Of a DNA stretch of 64,000 nucleotides, positions 26,558-35,124 are shown in pieces. Below the pieces are notes generated by a model that saw nothing but the letters and a program-made list of their open reading frames with translations, searched no databases and was not told where the DNA came from. Position 1 is the stretch's first letter, and each line of letters begins with the position of its first letter. The DNA comes from Burkholderia ubonensis subsp. mesacidophila (lineage in GTDB: Bacteria > Pseudomonadota > Gammaproteobacteria > Burkholderiales > Burkholderiaceae), in assembly GCF_002097715.1 (NCBI RefSeq), contig NZ_CP020738.1, positions 2,790,001 to 2,854,000 on the forward strand. The letters run 5' to 3'. The translations under genes were made by a program, and so were the position numbers.

Positions 26558-27481
26558 GTGAAGGCAAAGCCGCTTCCCCCTGTTTACGCATTGCGCGCGT
26601 TCGAGAGCGCGGCGCGCACCGGCTCGTTTACGCTGGCCGCCGAGGAACTGAGCCTCACGCAAAGCGCAGTGAGCAAGCACGTCCGGACGCTCGAGGAGTA
26701 CTTCGGCCGGAAGCTGTTCGTCCGGCGGGGCCCAAAAATGAGCGTGACGGCGGAAGGACGCATCTTCGCGTCGGGCCTCAGGCGCGGTTTCCGGCAAATC
26801 GAGGAAGCGTGCACGCTCTTCCAGACGCAACGCGACGTGCTGCGGCTCAAGGCGCCTTCCACGCTCACCATGCGCTGGCTGCTCGATGCGCTCGCCGCGT
26901 TTCGCAAGACTCAACCGAGCTTCGAGGTGCAGATCACGAGCGTATGGATGGATGTCGATACCGTCGACTTTTTCAGCGAACCCTACGATTGCGCGATCCT
27001 GCTCGGCGCCGGCAAGTTCGGCGAAGACACGCACTGCGTGAAGCTGTTCGACGAATGGTTGATCCCGATCTGCTCGCGCGCGCTCGCGCCGGCGGCCCGT
27101 GAGAATCTTGCGGCGTGCGATCTGATCCATCCGTCGCCCGACCGTCGCGACTGGCGCCGCTGGCTCAACGGAAACGGCCGCGAGTTCAACGTGGACATCA
27201 CGCGCGGCGGACAGGTCTTCGACATGCTCGAACAGGGCATCGCGGCGGCGGTCGCCGGCCACGGCGTATCGATCGGCGATCTGGCGCTGTGCGCCGGCGC
27301 CATCGACGAGGGGCAGCTCGCGCTGCCGTTCAAGACAGCGGTCAACGCCGGCGACGCGTATTACCTCATCTCGCCGGAAGACTCCGGCAAGGCGGCGCAG
27401 GTTCGCGAACTTCATGCGTTCCTGGAAAGCCGGATGCCGCGGCTGGCCTATCCGGACATTCGCTTCGCGGGCGTGCGCTGA
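26558..27481 (+). CDS. LysR family transcriptional regulator (GcvA-like)
   Basis: A 307-residue regulator. The N-terminal HTH (SFTLAAEELSLTQSAVSKHVRTLEEYFGRKLF) is followed by a substrate-binding domain with the GcvA-type pattern (LTMRWLLDALAAF; DYDCAILLGAG-like YDCAILLGAG). The start is GTG at 26558, giving the usual PPVYALRAFESAARTGSF N terminus. It is divergent from the LysE-type exporter and likely controls it. Confidence 0.85.
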   Translation: MKAKPLPPVYALRAFESAARTGSFTLAAEELSLTQSAVSKHVRTLEEYFGRKLFVRRGPKMSVTAEGRIFASGLRRGFRQIEEACTLFQTQRDVLRLKAPSTLTMRWLLDALAAFRKTQPSFEVQITSVWMDVDTVDFFSEPYDCAILLGAGKFGEDTHCVKLFDEWLIPICSRALAPAARENLAACDLIHPSPDRRDWRRWLNGNGREFNVDITRGGQVFDMLEQGIAAAVAGHGVSIGDLALCAGAIDEGQLALPFKTAVNAGDAYYLISPEDSGKAAQVRELHAFLESRMPRLAYPDIRFAGVR

Positions 27482-27584
27482 AGCTCCGCGCCGATGAATG
27501 GGCCGGCATCTTGCCCACGCCCTTTGTTCCGTCGTCGCCGAAGCAGCCCCACGCCGCATGGGTCGCGCCCGGCGCGCCGGCAGC

Positions 27585-28700
27585 CTACCGCGCGTCGAGA
27601 ATGAGATTCAGCGCACGCCGCAGCGGCTCGGCCGCACCCCATAGAAGTTGATCGCCGGTGGTCAACACGCTGTATAACTGCGGCCCGACGTTGAGGCGGC
27701 GCAGTCGGCCGACACCGATCTTCAGCGACCCGCTGACGGCGGCTGGCGAAAGTCGGTAGATCGTCTCCTGCTTGTTGTTCGGCACGAAGTCGACCCACTC
27801 GTGCGCGTCGCGGATCAGCGCTTCAAGACGGTCGAGCTCGCAGTTCTCCTTCAGCTTCAGCGTGATCGCCGCCGAGTGGCTTTGCAGCGCGGCGACGCGC
27901 ACACAGAGTCCGTCAACACGGATCGTGCCCGGCGGCAGCCCGAGGATCTTGTTCGTCTCGACCTCGCCCTTCCATTCCTCACGGCTCACGCCGTTGCCGA
28001 GGTCGCTGTCGATCCATGGAACGATGCTGCCTGCGAGGGGCACGCCAAACGCGTCGATCGGGTAATCGCTCGCGCGCGCGGCCGCGTGCGCCTTCGTCAG
28101 CACATCGAGCACCGGCGTATTCGGATCAGCGAGGCTATCGTCGACACGCTTCGCGACGGCCGACATCTGGCCGAGCAATTCCTTCACGTGCTGTGCGCCG
28201 GCGCCCGACGCCGCCTGGTAGGTCATCATGCTCATCCATTCGACCAGCCCGGCGCGAAACAGCCCCGCCAGACCGATCAGCGTGAGCGTGATCGAACAGT
28301 TGCCTCCGATGTAGTTGCGCACGCCTGAAGCGATGCCGGCCTCGATCTGCGCGCGGTTGACCGGATCGAGCACGATGATCGAATCGTCGTCCATCCGTTT
28401 TGCGGACGCAGCATCGATCCAGAAGCCGGTCCAGCCCGAAGCGCGCAGCGCCGGATAGACGGCCCTCGTGTAGTCGCCGCCCTGGCAGGTGATGACGATG
28501 TCCATCTCGCCGAGTTGCTCGACCGAGTTCGCATCGAGCAGACGGTGCTCGACGCCGAGCGGATCGCGATACGAGCGCCCCGCCGCCGACGTGCTGAAAT
28601 ACGTCGGCGAGATTCGCGAAAAATCGCCCTCGTCGCGCATCCGCTTCAGCAGCATGGAGCCCACCATGCCACGCCAACCTACCAGTCCGACCCTTGTCAT
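27585..28700 (-). CDS. asd: Aspartate-semialdehyde dehydrogenase
   Basis: A 371-residue NADPH-dependent enzyme reducing aspartyl-phosphate to aspartate semialdehyde, feeding Lys, diaminopimelate, Met and Thr synthesis. The N-terminal nucleotide motif VGLVGWRGMVGSMLLKRM, the active-site Cys in GGNCSITLTL, and TYQAASGAGAQHVKELL match the Gram-negative class. It stands as a single gene next to regulator and exporter genes rather than in a biosynthetic operon, so it may be a second copy; that needs the rest of the genome. Confidence 0.92.
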   Translation of the reverse strand: MTRVGLVGWRGMVGSMLLKRMRDEGDFSRISPTYFSTSAAGRSYRDPLGVEHRLLDANSVEQLGEMDIVITCQGGDYTRAVYPALRASGWTGFWIDAASAKRMDDDSIIVLDPVNRAQIEAGIASGVRNYIGGNCSITLTLIGLAGLFRAGLVEWMSMMTYQAASGAGAQHVKELLGQMSAVAKRVDDSLADPNTPVLDVLTKAHAAARASDYPIDAFGVPLAGSIVPWIDSDLGNGVSREEWKGEVETNKILGLPPGTIRVDGLCVRVAALQSHSAAITLKLKENCELDRLEALIRDAHEWVDFVPNNKQETIYRLSPAAVSGSLKIGVGRLRRLNVGPQLYSVLTTGDQLLWGAAEPLRRALNLILDAR

Positions 28701-28812
28701 GATCCCTTTACCTTGTTGAAAAGTCGTCGCGAGCCCTTTGAGCCACGCTCATCGTCGCGTGATCGTCGACGACTGGTGTGAGTCGAGATGCATCGCGCGT
28801 TTCGAGCCGGCC

Positions 28813-29712
28813 TTACGAGCGCCCACGCAATGCCACGACCACCACGCCGACAATCGCCGTCAGGCCGCCGCACAACGTCGCGATGCCGGGACGCTCGCCG
28901 GTCAGCACCGTCGACAACGCTGTCGCCACCGCCGGCGTCAGATACAGAAAGTTCGCCGCGCGCGCCGCGCCGAAGTAACCGAGCGCGAAGGTCCACGTCG
29001 CGTAACCGAGGGCAGCGGGAAACACACCGAGCACCACTACCGCCGGCCACGTCCCGCTCGGCGCGCTGCCGAGCGATTCCAGCGCGCCGGGGAGCCATGG
29101 GCTGAGCCATAGCGCGCCCGCCAGCAGCGTGTACGCGGTACAGGTCAGCGCGCCGTACACCGGAATCAGCCGCCGCTGCAACACGAAGAAGCTCGCCGCA
29201 CACCACGCCGCGCCGAGAATCAGCGTGCTGCCGGCTCCGAGCGCCAAGCCGCCCGGCTGGTCATGCGCAATCACGGCAATGCCGGCCAGACTGACCAGCG
29301 ACCCGAGCCATCCCCAGCGGTTGAATCGCTCGCCGAGAAACACGGATGCCAGCAGCGCCGTAAAAATCGGCAACGTATTGACGATGAAACTGGCCGCGCC
29401 CGGCGCCACGGTTTGCTCGCCGGCGTTGAGCAGCGCGTTGTAAAGCGCGATGCCGACAAAACCGCACAGCAGGAAACGCCATGCATCGCGCCATGCCGGC
29501 ACGCGCGGGCGGCGCCAGGCGAGCCACGCGATCACCAGCACGGCAGCGGTGGCGAAACGTGCCGCTGCGAGCTGGACCGGCGGCAAACCCTGCAGGCCGA
29601 TCCGGATGAACGGGAAAGCGGACGCCCACGAGAGAATCGTGAAGGCAACCGCGCCTGCGGCGACGAGCGGCCGCCGTGCGTCGCGTGACGGAGTAGATGA
29701 CAGTGTGTTCAT
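28813..29712 (-). CDS. EamA/DMT family transporter
   Basis: A 299-residue inner-membrane protein with about ten hydrophobic segments in two EamA repeats. The first starts LSWASAFPFIRIGLQGLPPVQLAAARF, and the second contains LTCTAYTLLAGALWL and YLTPAVATALSTVLTGE. Such proteins export amino acids or other small metabolites. It is divergent from a LysR regulator with a gap of 63 bp, which probably regulates it. Confidence 0.85.
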   Translation of the reverse strand: MNTLSSTPSRDARRPLVAAGAVAFTILSWASAFPFIRIGLQGLPPVQLAAARFATAAVLVIAWLAWRRPRVPAWRDAWRFLLCGFVGIALYNALLNAGEQTVAPGAASFIVNTLPIFTALLASVFLGERFNRWGWLGSLVSLAGIAVIAHDQPGGLALGAGSTLILGAAWCAASFFVLQRRLIPVYGALTCTAYTLLAGALWLSPWLPGALESLGSAPSGTWPAVVVLGVFPAALGYATWTFALGYFGAARAANFLYLTPAVATALSTVLTGERPGIATLCGGLTAIVGVVVVALRGRS

Positions 29713-29775
29713 GCAGCGATGGTGCCGTGTCGCGAGATGCTAAGCTAGCGCACAGATAAACGTCGTGATGTGAAA

Positions 29776-30687
29776 ATGACTCACAGCTCTTCCAACCGGC
29801 CGCCGCTCGCCAGCCTCGAAACGGTTTGCACGGTCGCACGCGCCGGCTCCTTTCTGGCGGCCGCGGAAGTCGCCGGACTCACGCACGGCGCGATCAGCCG
29901 GCGCGTCGCGGCGGTGGAGAACTGGCTCGGCATGAGCTTGTTCGAACGCCATGCGCGAGGCGTGCGGCTGACGCCCGACGGGCAGCGCTTCGTCGGCCGG
30001 ATCGAGCAGGCGTTCGGCATCATCGACGGTGCGGCGGATCAGTGGCGCTCGCCGCGCAGCCCGCAACTGGTCAAGCTGAGCGTGGTGCCCGGATTCGCCA
30101 AGCTGTGGCTCTTCGAGCATCAGGCCGCTTTCGAGAGCGAAGCGCCGCCCCTGCGCATCGAGCTGGATATCGAGCATCGCAACGCGGAAATCGCCCGCGG
30201 CGACGCAGATCTGGGGATTCGCTACGGGCGCGGCAACTGGCGCGAACTCGAGGTCAAACCGTTCATGCCGGAGACGCTGTATCCGGTCGCCAATCGCGCG
30301 CTCGCCGCGCAATTGGCGAAGCAGCGCCATCGACGCGGCGACGCCGCGCTCCTCGACGTGCCGCTGCTGCACGACGGCGACGCGACCGGCTGGCGTGCGT
30401 GGTTCGATGCGCTGGACATTCCGCTCAAGCCGCGCGCCCAGGATCGCCGTTTCGAGGACTACACGCTGGTGCTGGCCGCCGCGGAGGCCGGGCTCGGCGT
30501 AGCGCTGGCGCGCACGCCGCTCGCCGCGGCCTATCTCGAGCGCAGCGGCCTCGTACGCGTGAGCCGCCACGAGATCGTCTCGCCGCTCCGGTACTACTTC
30601 GTCCATGCGAAAGGGGAGAGTCGACCGCAAGTGCTGACGCTGATCGAGCGGATGCAGCGGGCGCTGGCGGCGGCGTCGTTGAAGTAA
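29776..30687 (+). CDS. LysR family transcriptional regulator (GcvA-like)
   Basis: A 303-residue regulator. The HTH is SFLAAAEVAGLTHGAISRRVAAVENWLGMSLFERHARG, and the effector domain contains IARGDADLGIRYGRGNW. The ATG at 29776 is preferred; a GTG two codons upstream is equally in frame. It shares a short divergent promoter region with the EamA transporter and is the likely regulator of that gene. Confidence 0.83.
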   Translation: MTHSSSNRPPLASLETVCTVARAGSFLAAAEVAGLTHGAISRRVAAVENWLGMSLFERHARGVRLTPDGQRFVGRIEQAFGIIDGAADQWRSPRSPQLVKLSVVPGFAKLWLFEHQAAFESEAPPLRIELDIEHRNAEIARGDADLGIRYGRGNWRELEVKPFMPETLYPVANRALAAQLAKQRHRRGDAALLDVPLLHDGDATGWRAWFDALDIPLKPRAQDRRFEDYTLVLAAAEAGLGVALARTPLAAAYLERSGLVRVSRHEIVSPLRYYFVHAKGESRPQVLTLIERMQRALAAASLK

Positions 30688-30894
30688 CCGTTGCCGACGA
30701 CAGGCATCCTTTCGGATACCTGATCGGGGACGTGAACAGAAGACCAACCGGGGTCATATCCGCGTGCCCGAAGCGGACAAAAAGGTGTGAGGTTTTTCTT
30801 CCCGACGTGTTAATTTTGGTGGCCTCTCTCCGTCGTCTCTATGGCGGCACGCAGCTTGCCCGGGCATTTGGCCCACACTGACAGGAGATGTGCC

Positions 30895-31365
30895 ATGACG
30901 ATTCAGAAAATCACGCCTTTTCTCTGGTACGCCACGCAAGCCGAGGAGGCCGCCGCTTTCTATGCGGGAGTCTTTCCGGACTCGCGCGTGCTTCGGGTCA
31001 CGTCGGTGCCGGGCGCCGGTTCCACCAAGGTCGTCGAGTTCGTGCTGTTCGGGCAGCCGTTCATCGCGATGAGCCATGAACGCACCGAGTCGTTCAACCA
31101 CGCGATTTCGCTCATGGTCAACTGTCGCGACCAGGCAGAGCTCGACCGCTACTGGAGCGCGCTGCTCGAGGGAGGCACGGCCGACGGCTGCGGCTGGCTG
31201 AGAGACCGCTTCGGCGTCTCGTGGCAGATCGTTCCGGACGATCTCATCGCGATGATGGCCGACCCCGACGCGGTCAAGGCCACGCGCGTTGCCGGCGCGA
31301 TGATGCAAATGACGAAGTTCGACGTCGCCGCGCTGCAAGCCGCCTATGCGGGAACGACGGATTGA
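30895..31365 (+). CDS. VOC family protein (PhnB/3-demethylubiquinone methyltransferase-like fold)
   Basis: A 156-residue glyoxalase-superfamily protein starting MTIQKITPFLWYATQAEEAA, the signature of the so-called 3-demethylubiquinone-9 3-methyltransferase domain (COG3865 type). Other family blocks are FVLFGQPFIAMSHE, FNHAISLMVNCRDQAELDRYW and CGWLRDRFGVSWQIVP. The name of the family does not imply methyltransferase activity; function is unknown. The ATG has a clear CAGGAGATG site. Confidence 0.83.
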   Translation: MTIQKITPFLWYATQAEEAAAFYAGVFPDSRVLRVTSVPGAGSTKVVEFVLFGQPFIAMSHERTESFNHAISLMVNCRDQAELDRYWSALLEGGTADGCGWLRDRFGVSWQIVPDDLIAMMADPDAVKATRVAGAMMQMTKFDVAALQAAYAGTTD

Positions 31366-31495
31366 CGGCGATTGCCACGCCATCGACGTCGGCGCGTTGC
31401 CGAAACACCCGAACGTAGCCGACGGCATGGCGACGCATCCGCGTCAACGCGATGCCGCCCCGCGAACGAACTGCCGCTACACGTCGTGACGCCCG

Positions 31496-31735
31496 TTACT
31501 TCGCCTGAGCGTCGGTCACGACGAACTCCTCGGCCGCCTTGCGCTGGATCGCGGCCATCATCGCCAGTTCGCGCTTGCTGCCCGGCTCGCTGGAGACGAC
31601 GCCGGTTGCCTGTTTCGCCTTCGCACCCGGCGGGTAGAAGACGAACGACGTGCCGGCCGGCGCGTCCGGCAGCGCGCGCAGGCGCTTGTTGAGGATCTTC
31701 AGGTACTTTTTCTTCGACACTTGTTTTGCAGCCAT
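31496..31735 (-). CDS. Small conserved-type hypothetical protein, 79 residues
   Basis: A basic soluble protein starting MAAKQVSKKKYLKILNKRLR, with FVFYPPGAKAKQATGVVSSEPGSKRE in the middle and a helical C terminus. It has no signal peptide or Cys. I do not recognise a characterised family. The ATG at 31735 is chosen over a start five codons upstream because of the typical MAAK beginning. Confidence 0.55.
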   Translation of the reverse strand: MAAKQVSKKKYLKILNKRLRALPDAPAGTSFVFYPPGAKAKQATGVVSSEPGSKRELAMMAAIQRKAAEEFVVTDAQAK

Positions 31736-31822
31736 GACGCCCTCCTCCATGGATATGATCAGGGCAGCATACCAGCTTTGATCGCCCGTCCGGCGCGCCC
31801 GACGGCGGCTGCAACGCTCGCG

Positions 31823-32968
31823 TCAAACGCGCGCTTCGCCAGTCGCGGTTTCGTCAGGACTGTAGACGCTCAATCCCTCGAACGGGTCCATCGGCGCCTC
31901 CCACGGGCGCGCCGCAATGGCGCGCATCGCGGCGTCGTAGCCGGCTTGCCGGCGGGCGGCGATGCCGGCCGGCGTGAAATCGATGTCCTTGAACTGGTTG
32001 TCCCCGCTGAGCCGCGGCGCGGCGAGCTTGATCACGCGCATCGTGGTCTGGCATCCCCACGCGGCGAGCGCGCGGACTTCGGGCGTCGCGCGCTCGGCTT
32101 CCGGCACGTAGCGGGCCAGTTCGCGAATCACGTGGCGCAGACGGTGGAGCTGCCGCTGACGCTCGATCTGGCTGTCGGTGCGGCTCGCGTACTGGATGTC
32201 CTTCTGCCGTTCCGATACCTGCCAGATGCTTTCCGGCTCGGGCCCCGCCGGATTCCACATCTGCACCGAGAAGATGATCGAACTGCGGCGCGGCATGTCG
32301 TCCAGCACCACCTCGACCGGGGTATTCGAATAGATGCCGCCGTCCCAGTACGGCTGGCCGTCGATCCGCACCGCGGGAAACGCCGGCGGCAGCGCGCCCG
32401 AGCTCATGATGTGCTCGACGGTCAGCGGGTCGTGATGGTCGCGCGAGTCGAAGTAGCGCATCTCGCCCGTGCACGCGTTCACGGCGCCGACGGTCAGGCG
32501 CGGCCGGCCCGCGTTCAGCAACTCGGGTTCGATCAGCGAGACGAGCGTGTCGCGCAGCGGCGCGATCAGGTAATACGACGCGCGATCGACGCCCAGGCGG
32601 GCCATCGGCCCGAGCCAGGACGCAGGATTCGGCTCGAAGAACCCCGTAATGCCGCCGCCGATGATCATCATCTCGGCAAACAGCTTGTCCCAGCCCGGCA
32701 GGCCGGGCGGCCCCGCCAGGTCGGTTCGCTCGGTCACGCGGCGCCAGAACTCCGCCAGCCGCTGAAAACGATGCTCGGGCGGATTCCCGACGATCAACGC
32801 CGCATTGATCGCGCCGATCGAGGTGCCGATGACCCAGTCCGGCTCGATGCCGGATTCGTTCATCGCCTGGAACACGCCGAGCTGGTACGCGCCCAACGCG
32901 CCGCCGCCCTGCAGGACGAGCACGACTTGCCCCGGCAATTTCATTCGTTCTGGCTGGCTCACAAACAT
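31823..32968 (-). CDS. Patatin-like phospholipase with DUF3734 C terminus
   Basis: A 381-residue patatin-family hydrolase. The oxyanion loop is LQGGGALGAYQ (~residue 20), the nucleophile Ser is in GTSIGA, and the catalytic Asp is in the DGG of YWDGGIYSNTP. The C-terminal ~150 residues (IIFSVQMWNPAGPEPESIWQ onward) match DUF3734, usual in bacterial RssA-like patatins. It should act as an acyl-lipid hydrolase. The ATG at 32968 has GCGAGGC upstream; a longer frame adds an Arg/Pro-rich leader that I consider untranslated. Confidence 0.85.
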   Translation of the reverse strand: MFVSQPERMKLPGQVVLVLQGGGALGAYQLGVFQAMNESGIEPDWVIGTSIGAINAALIVGNPPEHRFQRLAEFWRRVTERTDLAGPPGLPGWDKLFAEMMIIGGGITGFFEPNPASWLGPMARLGVDRASYYLIAPLRDTLVSLIEPELLNAGRPRLTVGAVNACTGEMRYFDSRDHHDPLTVEHIMSSGALPPAFPAVRIDGQPYWDGGIYSNTPVEVVLDDMPRRSSIIFSVQMWNPAGPEPESIWQVSERQKDIQYASRTDSQIERQRQLHRLRHVIRELARYVPEAERATPEVRALAAWGCQTTMRVIKLAAPRLSGDNQFKDIDFTPAGIAARRQAGYDAAMRAIAARPWEAPMDPFEGLSVYSPDETATGEARV

Positions 32969-33135
32969 GGCTTGCCTCGCTGGTGGTAGCAATGGCCGGA
33001 CCCGCCCCGGTTGATCCAGTGTAGTAGGCGATCGGCGCGGCGTCACGGCGGCCTGCCGGGGTGCGGCGGGTCAAATCTCGCCCAGGTTGCGCCGCGTCGA
33101 TAGAGGGTTATTCCGGATGCTGCCGCCCACTCAAA

Positions 33136-33164
33136 TTTGTATGATGACCACATCACCTTACAAA
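33136..33164. promoter_or_regulatory. Palindromic operator candidate at the FadR-type regulator start
   Basis: Nested inverted repeats: outer TTTGTA (33136-33141) with TACAAA (33159-33164), and inner TGATG-ACCA-CATCA (33142-33155). The site ends 1 bp before the first ATG of the regulator gene, so binding there would block its expression. The sequence is AT-richer than its surroundings. Autoregulation by the encoded GntR/FadR protein is the natural reading. Confidence 0.5.
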
Positions 33165-33165
33165 C

Positions 33166-33909
33166 ATGAGCACCATGTTCGAGAAAATTCCCGCCCGCGC
33201 GATGAGCGATCACGTCGCGCAACAGCTTCTGAAGCAGATCGAGGTCGGCAGTTTCGCGGCCACCGGCAAGCTGCCGACCGAGGCCGTGCTCGCGCAGGAA
33301 TTCGGCGTGAGCCGCACCGTGATCCGCGAGGCGATCTCGCGCCTGAAGAACGAAGGCGTCGTCGAGCCGCGCCAGGGCAGCGGCGTATACGTGAACCAGC
33401 ACGGCGCGATCCGGCCGCTGCGCATCGACTACGCGGAAGCGGTCGAGGCGACCTCGCTGCCGCACCTGCTCGCGGTGCGTCGCGCAATCGAGGCGGAAGT
33501 CGCCGCCGAAGCCGCGCTGCATCACACCGAAGACGACATGGCCGACATCGACGACGCGCTGCGCAAGATCGACGACGCGGTGGCCGAAGGCCGCGACGGC
33601 GTCGCCGAGGACGTCGCGTTCCACCGCACGATCGCGGCCGTCACCGGCAATCCGTATTTCCTGAAGACGCTGCAGTTCCTGAACCAGTACCTCGAAGCGG
33701 GCGTGAAGGTCACGCGCGGCAACGAGGCGACGCGCGAGGATTTCTCGCGGCAGGTTCGCGACGAACACGCGGCAATCGCCGACGCGATCCGCGCGCGCGA
33801 CCCGATGGCGGCGCGCAACGCCGCCCGCACGCACATGTACAACGCCGCCCGCCGCTTAGGGCCTGTTCCCGCTAATAACGGGCTTGCGAACGTGCGTTGC
33901 CGGTCGTAG
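33166..33909 (+). CDS. FadR subfamily GntR transcriptional regulator, C terminus altered by insertion
   Basis: A 247-residue regulator. The winged HTH (GKLPTEAVLAQEFGVSRTVIREAISRLKNEGVVEPRQGSGVYV) is followed by an FCD domain with the metal-site residues Asp/His pattern (EDVAFHRTIAAVTGNPYF; DEHAAIADAIRARDP; ARTHMYNAARR). It precedes the tetronate pathway genes and probably controls them. The last 16 residues (GPVPANNGLANVRCRS) are encoded by the palindromic element that begins at 33857. Without the element the frame would end in TEAGIC after RRL. The FCD domain itself is complete, so the protein is likely functional. Confidence 0.82.
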   Translation: MSTMFEKIPARAMSDHVAQQLLKQIEVGSFAATGKLPTEAVLAQEFGVSRTVIREAISRLKNEGVVEPRQGSGVYVNQHGAIRPLRIDYAEAVEATSLPHLLAVRRAIEAEVAAEAALHHTEDDMADIDDALRKIDDAVAEGRDGVAEDVAFHRTIAAVTGNPYFLKTLQFLNQYLEAGVKVTRGNEATREDFSRQVRDEHAAIADAIRARDPMAARNAARTHMYNAARRLGPVPANNGLANVRCRS

Positions 33910-34146
33910 TGCAAGGAGGAGGAGCGCCGTTTGGCCGAGCCAAACAAGCGACGACCGACGCCGCAATACGGCCGGCAACGCACGTTCCCCTGTTTGGAAA
34001 AATTCATTCGTGGGGCTGGCCGCCAGAAGGGCCGATCGCCGCGTCATGCTCCTTGCGAATACGTCCAGTATTCGCTGCGTCGCAATCCTCGCGCTCGGCC
34101 CTTCTGGCGGCCAGCGCAAGCCCGTTATTAGCGGGAACAGGCCCTA
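33857..34146. mobile_element. 290-bp nested-palindrome MITE-like element
   Basis: Perfect 32-bp terminal inverted repeats lie at 33857-33888 (beginning TAGGGCCTGTTCCCGC) and 34115-34146 (ending GCGGGAACAGGCCCTA). Inside are two further perfect inverted repeats, 33889-33903 with 33972-33986 (15 bp) and 34015-34034 with 34096-34115 (20 bp), each enclosing a smaller hairpin: GTTTGGC-cga-GCCAAAC (33929-33945) and GCGAATAC-gtcca-GTATTCGC (34055-34075). No transposase is encoded. Removing the element with one TA restores an uninterrupted end of the upstream gene, consistent with insertion at a TA target as made by IS630/Tc1-type transposases (inference). Confidence 0.8.
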
Positions 34147-34214
34147 ACGGAAGCCGGCATCTGCTGAACGCGGCGGCCCGCCGCCCTCCTCTCACGAACC
34201 GATCGGGGTTGACC

Positions 34215-35105
34215 ATGTCACGAAATGTTGGAGTCATCGGCCTCGGCGCGATGGGCCTGGGCGTCGCCCGCTCGCTGCTGCGCGCCGGGTTTCGCGTGCA
34301 CGCGTGCGACGTGCGCGAGCCGGTGCTGAACGCGTTCGCGGCCGAAGGCGGCATCGCATGCGCGACGCCCGCCGAACTCGGCGCGCAGTGCGACGCCGTC
34401 GTTACGCTCGTCGTCAATGCAGAGCAGTCCGAAACGGTGCTGTTCGGCGAGCACGGCGCGGTCGCGCGGATGAAGCCGGGCGGCGTCGTGATCGCGAGCG
34501 CCACCGTCGCGCCCGAGTTCGCGGTCGCGCTCGGCCGGCGCATCGAGGCGGCCGGGCTGCAGATGCTCGACGCGCCGGTGTCCGGCGGCGCCGCGCGCGC
34601 GGCGTCCGGCGAGATGACGATGATGACGTCCGGCCCGGCCGCCGCCTACGCCGCATGCGAGGACGTGCTGGCCGCGATCGCCGGCAAGGTCTACCGCCTC
34701 GGCAGCGCGCACGGCGTCGGCTCGAAAGTGAAGATCATCAACCAGCTGCTCGCGGGCGTGCACATCGCGGCGGCCGCCGAAGCGATGGCGCTCGGCCTGC
34801 GCGAAGGCGTCGACCCCGACGCGCTGTACGACGTGATCACGCACAGCGCGGGCAACTCGTGGATGTTCGAGAACCGCGTGCCGCACATCCTGAACGGCGA
34901 CTACACGCCGCTGTCCGCGGTCGACATCTTCGTGAAGGATCTCGGCCTCGTGCTCGACACCGCGCGCCGCAGCAAATTCCCGCTGCCGCTGTCGGCCGCC
35001 GCGCACCAGATGTTCATGAGCGCGTCGAGCGCCGGCCACGGCGGCGAGGACGATTCCGCCGTGATCAAGACCTTCCCCGGCATCACGCTGCCGCCGTCCC
35101 GTTGA
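34215..35105 (+). CDS. ltnD: L-threonate dehydrogenase
   Basis: A 296-residue member of the beta-hydroxyacid dehydrogenase family. The Rossmann motif is VGVIGLGAMGLGVARSLL, substrate binding is DAPVSGGAARA, and the catalytic Lys is in GSKVKIINQLLAG. LtnD oxidises L-threonate to 2-oxo-tetronate, the first step of a known pathway. Identification rests on the adjoining otnK, otnC, otnI and denD. The ATG at 34215 gives the canonical N terminus; the frame stays open upstream through the palindromic element by chance. Confidence 0.85.
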   Translation: MSRNVGVIGLGAMGLGVARSLLRAGFRVHACDVREPVLNAFAAEGGIACATPAELGAQCDAVVTLVVNAEQSETVLFGEHGAVARMKPGGVVIASATVAPEFAVALGRRIEAAGLQMLDAPVSGGAARAASGEMTMMTSGPAAAYAACEDVLAAIAGKVYRLGSAHGVGSKVKIINQLLAGVHIAAAAEAMALGLREGVDPDALYDVITHSAGNSWMFENRVPHILNGDYTPLSAVDIFVKDLGLVLDTARRSKFPLPLSAAAHQMFMSASSAGHGGEDDSAVIKTFPGITLPPSR

Positions 35106-35124
35106 TCCAGCCGAGGCCCCGACC

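Noticed and set aside
33897..34214. N-terminal extension of LtnD through the palindromic element
   Set aside because: The frame is open by chance; the dehydrogenase fold begins at 34215 and the extension is encoded by the mobile element.
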